This document shows positions 47,392 to 55,283 of a stretch of DNA of 64,000 nucleotides, piece after piece. Position numbers and translations under genes: made by a program. The stretch lies in contig NZ_JACXYU010000005.1 of NCBI RefSeq assembly GCF_014779715.1, positions 248,001-312,000 on the forward strand, read 5' to 3'. Source of the DNA: Streptomyces chumphonensis (GTDB lineage: Bacteria > Actinomycetota > Actinomycetes > Streptomycetales > Streptomycetaceae). The notes below the pieces were generated by a model. That model saw only the letters and a program-made list of their open reading frames with translations, was not told where the DNA came from and made no database searches. The first letter of the stretch is position 1; the number at the start of each line of letters is the position of its first letter.

Positions 47392-48051
47392 ATGCGCACA
47401 GTCATCGCAGGGGGCAACGGACAGATCGCGGTACGGCTCGAACAGCTGCTCACCGCACGCGGCGACGAGGCCGTCGGCCTGATCCGGCGCCCGGAGGCGG
47501 CGGACACCGTCCGGGCGGCCGGGGCCGAACCGGTCGTCTGCGACCTGGAGTCCGCCTCCGTCGCCGACGTCGCCGGTCACCTCGCGGGCGCCGACGCCGC
47601 CGTCTTCGCCGCCGGAGCCGGGCCGGGCAGCGGCGCGGCCCGCAAGGAGACGATGGACCGCCGGGGCGCCGAACTCTTCGCCGAGGCCGCCGCGCAAGCC
47701 GGCGTCCGCCGCCTGATCGTCGTCTCGGCCATGCGGGTCGACGAGGAGCCGCCGCCCGGCATGGACGAGGTCTTCGCCGCCTACCTCCGCGCCAAGGGCG
47801 CCGCCGACGCCGCCGTCCGCGCCCGGACCGACCTCGACTGGACGATCCTGCGCCCCGGGCGTCTCACCGACGACCCCGGCACCGGCCGCGTCCACCTCGG
47901 TCCGGACGCCGAACGCGCCGAGGTGCCGCGCGACGACGTCGCCGCCGTCCTCGTCGCCCTCCTCGACGAACCGCGCACCGCCGGGCTCACCCTCAACCTC
48001 GTCAGCGGCGAAAGCCCCGTCCCCACCGCCGTCACCGCCACCCTCCCCTGA
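47392..48051 (+). CDS. NAD(P)-binding atypical SDR (NmrA/SDR_a5 type)
   Basis: 219 residues. N-terminal VIAGGNGQIAVRLEQLL is a glycine-rich Rossmann motif (GGNGQI) and RRPEAA follows strand 2; YLRAKGAADAAVRARTDLDW and TILRPGRLTDDPGTG are typical of NAD(P)H-binding atypical SDRs. The YxxxK equivalent is YLRAK. Probably a reductase or a redox-sensing regulator. Confidence 0.85.
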   Translation: MRTVIAGGNGQIAVRLEQLLTARGDEAVGLIRRPEAADTVRAAGAEPVVCDLESASVADVAGHLAGADAAVFAAGAGPGSGAARKETMDRRGAELFAEAAAQAGVRRLIVVSAMRVDEEPPPGMDEVFAAYLRAKGAADAAVRARTDLDWTILRPGRLTDDPGTGRVHLGPDAERAEVPRDDVAAVLVALLDEPRTAGLTLNLVSGESPVPTAVTATLP

Positions 48052-48164
48052 CGCGTCGCTCCCACCCGTCACACGCCCGACCGGTTCGGGCCGGCTGATG
48101 TATCGTCATTCGCCGGTCCGGGCACGTCCCTCGTGCCCGGGGGGCCACGCGGGAGAACGGTGCG

Positions 48165-49109
48165 GTGGAGTCACAGAAGAGGTCCCGCCAACGACGCGAA
48201 CGCATCGACATCATCGCGGCGTGGAGCAGGTCGGGGATCGTCGCGGAGCGCCGACGGCTGCTCATCGAGGAGCAGTTCGCGCAGCGGTTGACGCGGACCG
48301 GGTCCCGCTTCTTCGTCCCCCTTCCGCTCCCGCACTCCGACGACCTCTGGTACCACACGCAGGTCTCGTTCCTGCTGGAGGCCCTCGACGCCCTGCCCCG
48401 GCGCCCGGACATCGCCTTCGACTCGACGTGGAAGGTGCTGGAGAAGACCGCCGTCACCCGTCTGCCCACCCGCCGAGGCGGACGGCCGAACGTCACGGAC
48501 GCGCTGAAGCTCCTCAGCGCCGACCGGCGACTGTCCGGTGCCGTCACGGAAGCCCTGCTCGCCGACGTCCCGAGCCAGACCTGCGGATACCTCTTCAAGC
48601 GACTCGTGCTCCGGGAGCCCGCCGAGAGCAGCCGCCAGGCCCGCACGAGGCTGTCCACCGGCTACGGAGCCGGTGACGGCCTGCCCGCCGAGATCGACGC
48701 CTTCCTCACCCTGGTGGAGAAGCAGTACGCCGCCCCGGACACCGACACGGCGCGCCGGGGAGCCATGCTCCTCCGGCGCGCGCTGAGGGGAGAGCGGCTC
48801 GACGTCGGAGGGACGCCGGTCGCCCTCTCACCCCCGGCCCGGCTCCGCATCCTGCTGTGCGGGCTCCTCTACACCGCTCGCAACGAGCGGTACCACGGGG
48901 AGTCCTTCTCGCCCTTCTACAGCAGCGCCGCGAGCATCAAGACCTACACGCACCCGCACTACCTCTTCCTCGCGGCCTACGCCCTGGTGCACCTCGTCTG
49001 GGCGCACGACCAGCACCCCTACGGCCCGCCCGTGGACGCGGTCGAGGAGAACACCGTCCTCAACCTGCGCGAGGCCCGCGCGCTCTACACCCACCACTGG
49101 ACCGCCTGA
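48165..49109 (+). CDS. orphan protein with HEPN-type RNxxxH motif (candidate RNase)
   Basis: 314 residues from GTG 48165 (GGGAGAAC upstream). I do not recognise the family by name. The C-terminal helical region has RNERYH at residues 239-244, the R-N-x3-H signature of HEPN ribonucleases, followed by GESFSPFYSSAASIKTYTHP and a hydrophobic helix, as in HEPN proteins of abortive-infection type. The N-terminal half is helical and basic (SRQRRERID) with no second known domain. No minimal-nucleotidyltransferase or other antitoxin gene adjoins. It lies between a hairpin at 48118-48140 and the tRNA-Tyr attachment site, a typical defence-gene position. The RNase function is inferred from the motif only. 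Confidence 0.55.
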   Translation: MESQKRSRQRRERIDIIAAWSRSGIVAERRRLLIEEQFAQRLTRTGSRFFVPLPLPHSDDLWYHTQVSFLLEALDALPRRPDIAFDSTWKVLEKTAVTRLPTRRGGRPNVTDALKLLSADRRLSGAVTEALLADVPSQTCGYLFKRLVLREPAESSRQARTRLSTGYGAGDGLPAEIDAFLTLVEKQYAAPDTDTARRGAMLLRRALRGERLDVGGTPVALSPPARLRILLCGLLYTARNERYHGESFSPFYSSAASIKTYTHPHYLFLAAYALVHLVWAHDQHPYGPPVDAVEENTVLNLREARALYTHHWTA

Positions 49110-49147
49110 CCGAGGCCGTGGACGGGCCCACGCCACCCGGAACCCAA

Positions 49148-49192
49148 GAAGCCCCCTCTGACCTGGTCTTTCGACTGGTCGGAGGGGGCTTC
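49148..49192. terminator. bidirectional terminator
   Basis: GAAGCCCCCTCTGACC pairs with GGTCGGAGGGGGCTTC (one G-U) around a 13-base loop. It ends the HEPN-like gene on the plus strand and would have ended the tRNA-Tyr on the minus strand. Confidence 0.8.
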
Positions 49193-49201
49193 CCGTTCCT
49201 G

Positions 49202-49252
49202 TGGCGGCGCCAGGATTCGAACCTGGGAAGGCTGAGCCGGCAGATTTACAGT
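49202..49252 (-). other. attL: 3' half of tRNA-Tyr (GTA)
   Basis: On the minus strand the segment reads as the anticodon loop CTGTAAA, 3' anticodon stem TCTGCC, long class II variable arm, T-arm CCAGG-TTCGAAT-CCTGG and acceptor CGCCGCC with discriminator A. Upstream of the anticodon loop the sequence no longer pairs as a tRNA (stem side GGGGA against TCTGC, no D-arm, no 5' acceptor). This is what integration into a tRNA 3' end leaves at one side. The other copy should complete a whole tRNA-Tyr just past base 64000. Confidence 0.85.
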
Positions 49253-49372
49253 CCCCTCAAGGTCACACGCCGAAAATACTGCTGAACTGCAGAAATTGAG
49301 AGTGCCCGTATGGACTGACGCCTAGTCGTCCACACCTCGTCCAGGGGCACTGGACATCGCTGCTCCTACCGT

Positions 49373-49741
49373 CTACACCTCAGGAAGCGGTGCTCCCCAC
49401 GCGCGCTGAGTGAGCTCGCCCCAGACACCCGGAGAAACAGTTCGCGGGTCAACTGCCTCGCTCGGTGCCGAGCGACTGTACGTCCCGTTCGGTTCCTCGG
49501 ACCTGTCGTGATCCTTCACCCAGAAGATCCGCCGCACGAACTTGCCTGGCACGTCCCCACTTGGCGCGTCGGGGCGAAGCACTGCGTAGCCCACCCGGCG
49601 TCCAGCACCCCGCCAGGGCACCGGCCTCCGACGCGTGGCCACAGACAGCTCAACGGACTGCCGAACGTAGTCGAACGAGCCTATGTCCTCCATCCAGACG
49701 ATGCCGTCCTCGAATTCCAAAGCCATGAGCTTCTCCCGCAC
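49373..49741 (-). CDS. AICE cargo protein, unrecognised
   Basis: 122 residues from GTG 49741 (GGAGG 6 bases upstream); ATG 49726 is also well placed with GGGAG. The sequence is beta-rich (FEDGIVWMEDIGSFDYVRQS, VGYAVLRPDAP, VRRIFWVKDHD) with no motif I recognise and no membrane segment. It is the first gene inside attL. Confidence 0.5.
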   Translation of the reverse strand: MREKLMALEFEDGIVWMEDIGSFDYVRQSVELSVATRRRPVPWRGAGRRVGYAVLRPDAPSGDVPGKFVRRIFWVKDHDRSEEPNGTYSRSAPSEAVDPRTVSPGVWGELTQRAWGAPLPEV

Positions 49742-49811
49742 TTTACGCCTCCCTCTGCTGTAAGCAGTCAGAGCAACAGTGTCCTACTCCTACAGATTTC
49801 CAGTCGCCCAC

Positions 49812-50351
49812 CTAGCTCCGGCCGTGCGTCTTACGCTCCAACTCGTTCAGGCGGCTGAGGGCCGACTGGACATCGAGCACAGCTGTGTGCGCCAGCTCTG
49901 TCATCCGATGAACCTGTTCAATGTCTCGGGCGTCCTGTAGCGCGGAGTCTCGGTGCTGGCGGACCTCGTCAGCTCCTCCCAGGAAGCGCCGTCTTGCACG
50001 GACTGGAGGTGCCAACGCGAAGATCTGATCCCACGCATCGGCTAGGCGGTTCAGCGACAGCTTGAGTACCTGATCCTCTCGACGGTCGGCAGCGTCTCGG
50101 AGAGCCCGGCCAACCTCGCGCCGGTCCTCATGCATGAACCAGTCCGACCGGTGAAGACCTGAAGTTACCTCGTCCAAGAGGGCACGGAACTCTGTGAGCT
50201 GCCTGCGAAGGGCCTCAGCTTCAGGCCCCAGAGCGAGTTGGTGACGACGCAGCCATACCTTGCGAGTCCCCGCACCCACGGTCCACACGAACGCAAGCCA
50301 GCCAGGGACGAACTTAAGCCAGTCGGCCCAGGAAAGATCAGCAGCAGCCAT
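49812..50351 (-). CDS. membrane-anchored helical protein, unrecognised
   Basis: 179 residues. One hydrophobic segment at the N-terminus (WLKFVPGWLAFVWTVGAGT) followed by about 150 residues of charged helix (EAEALRRQLTEFRALLDEV ... ALSRLNELERKTHGRS), likely a coiled coil on the cytosolic side. No known family. Part of the left cargo arm with the pentapeptide protein. Confidence 0.55.
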   Translation of the reverse strand: MAAADLSWADWLKFVPGWLAFVWTVGAGTRKVWLRRHQLALGPEAEALRRQLTEFRALLDEVTSGLHRSDWFMHEDRREVGRALRDAADRREDQVLKLSLNRLADAWDQIFALAPPVRARRRFLGGADEVRQHRDSALQDARDIEQVHRMTELAHTAVLDVQSALSRLNELERKTHGRS

Positions 50352-50553
50352 GACCCGAGTGTGCCGATCCGGGATGCTTCAGGCAGCGGTTTCCCGAAAA
50401 GCACGCTCAACTCTTCGCCTGCTCGTGTGCGTCAGGCGGACGACGACCTTCCGCACTCCACGTAGCAGCTGAGCATAGTAGCCAAGGAGGAACCGTCTGT
50501 GGACGTCGTCCGGTGACCGTGGCTGTCGTCCACGGGTGGCGTCTACCGTGCGA

Positions 50554-51423
50554 CTACTTGTCTTCGTCCTGAGGGACACCGTCTGGCCATACGGCACCCT
50601 TGGCCGACCGCACCTGATCAATTGCGCCCTGCCTGAGGCCATTAGCAGCCATTAGGTTGGAACCGTCCAGCTTTGCCCCTGCGAGATTGATCGCAGTCAT
50701 GTCGGCTTCAGGAAAGGCACAGTCTGAGAGATCTGCGCCTTCAACCCTTGCCCATGTCAACAGTGTCCCCCGAAAATACGAACCTGAGAAGTTTGCTTCG
50801 GGGAGATAGCAATTCCCAAGATGGGACTCGGAAAAGTCGGTATTGCGGAAGTTCGCACCTCTACTGAATGAGAAACGTCGCAAATCGCAGCGACTGAGGT
50901 CGACCTGCGGATCGTCACCCCTGAACTCTCTTCTGGCCAGTACAGTGAGTGCAGCTGCCACGTCTTCTGCGCGGCATATATTTCTCTCGGTGTAAGATGG
51001 GGAGGCGTTGGCGGATAGACCACCGAATGACGACCGTCGACGAATGTGGGCTGCCAGGACCTCGATCACCGCCGACCTATCGTAGGGTGAATCTTTCATG
51101 ACTCGCTCAAGCGCGTAGATTCCTCCAAGAGCCATAGTAGGTTCCTCGTTTGCAGAAAGCATTTCCACGGCCTTACTGAAACGATCTGTGAACTGTGCCG
51201 ACTTACCCAGTTCGTAGGTACGGTGCGCAAAATAGAGGCTAACCAGTGCTGCCGCGCCCACGCCGAGTGCTGCGATGCCTGTACGGAATCCGTTGACTGC
51301 GGCCCCTGCACCGGGGGACAAATCGTCCAAGTGGGGGCTGTCGAGTAGCCACGGTCCCCAAATGAGAGAGCATAGCCAACCGGTGATGGCCAGGACTATC
51401 AGTGCAACTGTACGGCGCTTCAC
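50554..51423 (-). CDS. membrane pentapeptide-repeat protein
   Basis: 289 residues. Two N-terminal membrane helices (VALIVLAITGWLCSLIWGPW and GIAALGVGAAALVSLYFAH), a helical part with FTDRFSKAVEML and LGGIYALERVMKDSPYD typical of a large actinobacterial family, then pentapeptide repeats (VDLSRCDLRRFSFSRGANFR, SDCAFPEADMTAINLAGAKL). The repeats form a right-handed quadrilateral helix. Its DNA is clearly lower in GC than the neighbours, pointing to separate acquisition. Function unknown; related TM-pentapeptide proteins occur in mobile elements and near defence genes. Confidence 0.8.
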   Translation of the reverse strand: MKRRTVALIVLAITGWLCSLIWGPWLLDSPHLDDLSPGAGAAVNGFRTGIAALGVGAAALVSLYFAHRTYELGKSAQFTDRFSKAVEMLSANEEPTMALGGIYALERVMKDSPYDRSAVIEVLAAHIRRRSSFGGLSANASPSYTERNICRAEDVAAALTVLARREFRGDDPQVDLSRCDLRRFSFSRGANFRNTDFSESHLGNCYLPEANFSGSYFRGTLLTWARVEGADLSDCAFPEADMTAINLAGAKLDGSNLMAANGLRQGAIDQVRSAKGAVWPDGVPQDEDK

Positions 51424-51453
51424 TTATTACTCTTTCTGAATGCGAGGCTTGCC

Positions 51454-52701
51454 CTAAGAAGGGAGAAACCCAGGGCTCGCCGCGCCAAGGTCTCGCAGGT
51501 GAGTCAAATAATCCTGCGCTGCCGAGTCGCCGCTGAAACGTTGGCGCATTTCAGCTGCCAGTTCTCGACTTGTCATGATGAGTGACGGTACTGATTGCCG
51601 GTCTCCTTTGAGCGCGCGTTCCCCGTAAATGATAGCTTCCTCCAAGGAGCCTTCACGCGCCGAGGTGACACCGAGAGTTACGCGCGCTTCGGCGTTGCGC
51701 ATAGGGGAGCGTTCGGTGCCGTCGAAGTCGGTGCCGTCACGGAGGACCTGCTCGGCGAGATTGCGGGCCAGCTTGTCTTCGCCGACGAGACGGTAGCAGT
51801 CCATCGAGTAGAAATCGAACTTTGCCGGGTCCACTACGAAGTGGTTGTCCAGATTCTCCGGGAGCGGCATTCCTTCGAGGAGGCGACGGCCACGGTCGAG
51901 GGTCACCTCGACTTGCCGTCGGTCTCCTATGCGGGCCCACGCCTTCGCTTCCTGCGCGGCCAGCTGCACAGCGACGCCGTGATTCGTGGCGCGTTCGGTA
52001 CCGGCTTGGGCGGCAGCGATAACGCCTCGGTAGTCGCCCGTGGTGAGCGCGAACCAGGCGCGCATCTCGTGGGCCCATCCGGCGATCTCGCCGTGGTCGG
52101 TCTCCGTGGCAAGTGAGAGCGCGGCCCGGCGCGTTGACTCGGCGCCGTGGCGGTTGCCCATGTCGTACTCGACGCAGCCGACCAGGAGCGCGAGCCACCC
52201 GGAGAGCGCCAGCACTTCGCGGTGCTGGGCGAGCGTGAGGCTCTTGGAGTGGAGGTCCACCACGCGGCGGAGCCACTGCCGGCCCTCTACGAGCAGCTGC
52301 TCGCTCGGCATGAATGGGTACTCGGAGCAGAGCCGGTCGACGGTGATGCGCAGCGCGTCCAGGGTGGCGGCGTCGACGTCGGAGCGGTTCAGGCGGCTGA
52401 CGATTTCCAACGTCTCCATGCCGCTCGCGGCGACGATTTCGGCGTTGCCGTCACGACGGGACGGGGCGGGGAAGATCGCGTGTGTCACGGTGCCGAAGGT
52501 CGCGGCGATGATGGGGCGGTAGAAGTCGCCGGGCATGGAGCCGGCTTCCCAGCGCTTCCACTGGCGGACCATCGACTCTTCGCTGGGCAGCTCGCTCGGT
52601 GCGTGGGCTCTGAGGGCGCGTACGGCTTGAAGCTGAGACCAGTCCCGTGCTTGCCGTTCGGCCACGATGCGGTGTGCCCATGCTGGCCTGTCGTCTGCCA
52701 T
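51454..52701 (-). CDS. XRE-type regulator with TPR-like helical repeats
   Basis: 415 residues from ATG 52701 (GGGAGG 4 bases upstream); the frame extends 29 codons further with no ribosome site. N-terminal helix-turn-helix (ARDWSQLQAVRALRAHA, EESMVRQWKRWEAGSMPGDF), then about 300 residues of TPR-like helices (GWLALLVGCVEYDMGNRHGA, AWFALTTGDYRGVIAAAQ). This layout is common for regulators in Streptomyces integrated elements and sometimes senses peptides (RRNPP type). It may control the spread or transfer operons. Confidence 0.8.
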   Translation of the reverse strand: MADDRPAWAHRIVAERQARDWSQLQAVRALRAHAPSELPSEESMVRQWKRWEAGSMPGDFYRPIIAATFGTVTHAIFPAPSRRDGNAEIVAASGMETLEIVSRLNRSDVDAATLDALRITVDRLCSEYPFMPSEQLLVEGRQWLRRVVDLHSKSLTLAQHREVLALSGWLALLVGCVEYDMGNRHGAESTRRAALSLATETDHGEIAGWAHEMRAWFALTTGDYRGVIAAAQAGTERATNHGVAVQLAAQEAKAWARIGDRRQVEVTLDRGRRLLEGMPLPENLDNHFVVDPAKFDFYSMDCYRLVGEDKLARNLAEQVLRDGTDFDGTERSPMRNAEARVTLGVTSAREGSLEEAIIYGERALKGDRQSVPSLIMTSRELAAEMRQRFSGDSAAQDYLTHLRDLGAASPGFLPS

Positions 52702-52859
52702 GTGCCCTCCCTTGGCTGCCTGTCGTGAGTCTTGCCGTTCCTTCGGGGGGACACGCAAGAGGACAGTGGGGGGCATCTGAGGTGTCACCGTCCCCGGCTC
52801 GCTGACACCCCCACTGTCACTTCTCGACAGCCGGTCCCAGCTTCACAGTGTTGTCCAGA

Positions 52860-53213
52860 TCACGCACTGCCTGAGGTGGCGCGACCTTCGAGGGCCGCCA
52901 CCCGTTCAGCCAATGCCTGAATCTGGGAGCGGATTTCCTTGATCTCTTCGGTCGTGTCCTGCTTAGCACTCGGCGCCTCTGCTGAGGCCGCCGTCACGAA
53001 GTACCCGCGGTTCCCCGCAGAGAAGATCAACCCCTCTGCGACGAGGATGCCCAGCCCGTCGCGCACCGTCTGGCCGGCGATTCCGAATTCGCGGGCCAGC
53101 TCCCGGGTTCCCGGCAACCTGCCGTCCGCGTACCTCCCCTCGCTGATCCGCCTCCGCAGCACATCCGCAACCTGCACCGGCTTGGGTCTGGGGTCGTTCG
53201 CGGCAAGGCTCAT
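52860..53213 (-). CDS. GntR-family repressor (KorSA-like)
   Basis: 117 residues. An N-terminal winged helix of GntR type (VQVADVLRRRISEGRYADG, LPGTRELAREFGIAGQTVRD) and a short coiled-coil tail (EIKEIRSQIQALAERVAALE) without a ligand domain. KorSA of pSAM2 is a GntR protein that shuts off transfer and replication; this gene is the positional analogue, divergent from the spread operon with palindromic sites between. Confidence 0.85.
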   Translation of the reverse strand: MSLAANDPRPKPVQVADVLRRRISEGRYADGRLPGTRELAREFGIAGQTVRDGLGILVAEGLIFSAGNRGYFVTAASAEAPSAKQDTTEEIKEIRSQIQALAERVAALEGRATSGSA

Positions 53214-53240
53214 GCTTCGAGGTTATCCACCAGCGCGCCC

Positions 53241-53282
53241 TACTGCGCACTGTCGCAATGCTTGCGAGCTAGTGCGCACTAG
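53241..53282. promoter_or_regulatory. GntR operator pair and operon promoter region
   Basis: A perfect 14-base palindrome CTAGTGCGCACTAG at 53269-53282 and a related ACTGCGCACTGT at 53242-53253 share GCGCACT, 29 bases apart. They lie between the GntR gene and the hairpin that precedes the spread operon. A possible promoter TTGCGA-17-CATGCT overlaps the palindrome. Confidence 0.5.
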
Positions 53283-53295
53283 TGCATGCTGATGC

Positions 53296-53337
53296 GTGCG
53301 CGGTCGTCTCCCGGCCAAGGAACGCCGACCGCTGCAC
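53296..53337 (+). promoter_or_regulatory. conserved-loop hairpin 1 (upstream of the spread operon)
   Basis: Stem GTGC-GCGGTCG paired with CGACCGC-T-GCAC (11 pairs, one bulge) around a 19-base loop TCTCCCGGCCAAGGAACGC. The loop core CCGGCCAAGGAAC (53311-53323) ends 45 bases before the ATG at 53369. The same loop with an unrelated stem recurs before rep (60261-60303) and a variant before traB (56528-56568). Confidence 0.6.
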
Positions 53338-53368
53338 CCTGCCCTGCTCGACAAACACAGGAGTAGTG

Positions 53369-53659
53369 ATGCGCACCTTTGTTGCTGGTCAGGAGGCTTA
53401 CAACGCCTCCGAGTTCACGGAACTGGCACTCGGTATCGACCGGGAGCTGTTCGTGGGTGTCCCGGGCGAGTCCCACGAGGAGCGGGCCGCGCGGATGGAC
53501 GTCGCGCGAGAGGCCCTGGCGGACCTGCGAGAGCGGGCCGAGTCGGACGAGGTGGCCGCCTGGGACGCGCTGTACGCCGAGGCCCTGACACGCACCGTGC
53601 CGATGCTGAGGGCTGCGGCCCGGCGTCGTCGCGTGCGCCGAGAGGGTGAGGCGGCATGA
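53369..53659 (+). CDS. small AICE protein, unrecognised
   Basis: 96 residues from ATG 53369 with ACAGGAG upstream. Charged and mostly helical ([37 protein letters not shown] with a very basic end). No family recognised. The stop overlaps the GGDEF start by 4 bases (ATGA), so they are coupled. Confidence 0.65.
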   Translation: MRTFVAGQEAYNASEFTELALGIDRELFVGVPGESHEERAARMDVAREALADLRERAESDEVAAWDALYAEALTRTVPMLRAAARRRRVRREGEAA

Positions 53660-54306
53660 GCGCTGTTCTCTCCACGGTCGTCGCTGCGGCGCCCGTAGCG
53701 GCGGGCTGGTCCGTTCACACCGTGTGGATGCGTCGCCAACTCAGCCGCGCCCGGCGCGACCCGTTGACCGGGTTGCCGACGCGGGCGCTGTTCGAGACCC
53801 GGGCCCGGAAGCTGTTGTCTCGGGGATCGCGGGCGGTGCTGCTGGCGGACCTGAACCGCTTCAAGGAGCTGAACGACACGTTCGGTCACGCAGCCGGTGA
53901 CGCGGCCATCCGGGCAACCGGTCGGCGGCTGGCCCGGTGGGCGCTCGACCACGCGGGGACGGCTGCCCGGCTCGGCGGAGACGAGTTCACCGCCGTGTTC
54001 ACCGTCGGTGGTGAGTCCCACCTCCGCACTGCGCTGACCGATCTGGCCGAACGACTCAACGAGCCCGTGCCCCACCAAAACGCCCAGCTCCCCGTCAGCG
54101 CGTCCATCGGCGCAGTGGTGGCCGCCGGACCCGGTACGGGACTGCCGGTCGCACTGCGTCGGGCTGACGAGGCGATGTACCGGTGCAAGCGGAGCGGCTG
54201 GGACTGGTGCATCGGTCACGGAAACGTGCCGATCACCGGCGAGCAGATCAACGGCCGCCGCCCCGGTCGAGTCGGCGCAACCCGGCCCGAGGGGAGGCAG
54301 CCGTGA
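53656..54306 (+). CDS. GGDEF-domain (diguanylate cyclase-like) protein
   Basis: 216 residues. After one N-terminal hydrophobic segment comes DPLTGLPTRALFETRARK (residues 35-52), LLADLNRFKELNDTFGH (metal Asp 65; the second acidic position is Asn), and an intact LGGDEF (107-111). The RxxD inhibitory site is absent (GTAARLGGDEF). The signature motif is intact, so synthesis of c-di-GMP is possible; in Streptomyces c-di-GMP controls development through BldD. An EAL domain is not present. Couples to the DUF2637 gene by a 4-base overlap. Confidence 0.85.
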   Translation: MSAVLSTVVAAAPVAAGWSVHTVWMRRQLSRARRDPLTGLPTRALFETRARKLLSRGSRAVLLADLNRFKELNDTFGHAAGDAAIRATGRRLARWALDHAGTAARLGGDEFTAVFTVGGESHLRTALTDLAERLNEPVPHQNAQLPVSASIGAVVAAGPGTGLPVALRRADEAMYRCKRSGWDWCIGHGNVPITGEQINGRRPGRVGATRPEGRQP

Positions 54307-55283
54307 GCGGGACCGAGACGGCCGCGACGACGGCTGAGCACCGGGGCATCCCCGCTCTGAGCACGGGGGAACGGTGGCTGGCTGCCGCTGCTGCTCTGTC
54401 CGCCGGCGCGGTCGGCGGACTCGGCTTGGCATCGTCGTTCGACGCGGTGTCCGCCGCAGCTGAGCGGTGGGGATTCGGTGCACCGTGGATGCTGCCGGTC
54501 GGCATCGACGTGGCGATTCCGGTGTTCACCGTGGCCAACCTGCTGCTCATCCGCATGGGGATGCCCCTGGGGTGGGTGCGGTTCGTTCCCTGGGCCCTCA
54601 CGGCGGTGACGTGCTGGCTGAACGTCGCTGCTGGCGAGTCCCTGTCGGCGAAGGTGGCGCACGGGACCATGCCGCTGCTGTGGGTGGTGCTCTCCGAGAT
54701 CGCCGCCCACATCTACGCCGTCCGCATCGGCGCGGCGACCGGTGCGCGGATGGAACGCATCCGCCGCTCCCGCTGGCTGCTCTCCCCGATCGCGACGTTC
54801 GCCCTGTGGCGCCGGATGGTGCTGTGGGAGACGACCAGCTACCGCGACGCACTCGCCCGCGAGCGGGAACGCCAGCTGCTCCGGGCAGAGCTGCGCGAGC
54901 GGCACGGTCGCAACTGGCGCCGCACCGCACCGCGCCGGACCCGCGTCCTGCTCAAGCTGGGCGAACTCGCCCCCGACGAGGCGGTGCCGGAACCGGCCAC
55001 GCCGGACCGACCGGCACTGCCGCCCGCGCCCCCCAAGGAGGCGCCCAAGCCGCGCGCGACCGGTGCGAGGAAGGGGCGGCGTCCGCAGGGCAAGCGGTCG
55101 TTCGAGGAGCTGCTGACGCAGGCACGCGAGGCCACGGCACAGTGGCCGGCCGAACGGCTGGCAGCTGAGCCGATCCGGACCGAGCTGCGTTGCTCCCCGG
55201 CTAACGCCCGTCGGTTGCGGGAGACGCTGCGCGCAGAACGTGTCGAGGGTAAGCAGCGTGGGCCGGTGGGGGTTGCCGCATGA
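54303..55283 (+). CDS. DUF2637 membrane protein (Spd-type, plasmid spread)
   Basis: 326 residues from GTG 54303 (GGGAGG 8 bases upstream; overlaps the previous stop). Four hydrophobic segments in the first 160 residues with DUF2637 landmarks (GFGAPWMLPVGIDVAIPVFT, RFVPWALTAVTCWLNVAAGE). The rest is basic and Pro-rich with a C-terminal helix-turn-helix-like RTELRCSPANARRLRETLRA. DUF2637 proteins of Streptomyces plasmids act with TraB in intramycelial spread. Confidence 0.85.
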   Translation: MSGTETAATTAEHRGIPALSTGERWLAAAAALSAGAVGGLGLASSFDAVSAAAERWGFGAPWMLPVGIDVAIPVFTVANLLLIRMGMPLGWVRFVPWALTAVTCWLNVAAGESLSAKVAHGTMPLLWVVLSEIAAHIYAVRIGAATGARMERIRRSRWLLSPIATFALWRRMVLWETTSYRDALARERERQLLRAELRERHGRNWRRTAPRRTRVLLKLGELAPDEAVPEPATPDRPALPPAPPKEAPKPRATGARKGRRPQGKRSFEELLTQAREATAQWPAERLAAEPIRTELRCSPANARRLRETLRAERVEGKQRGPVGVAA

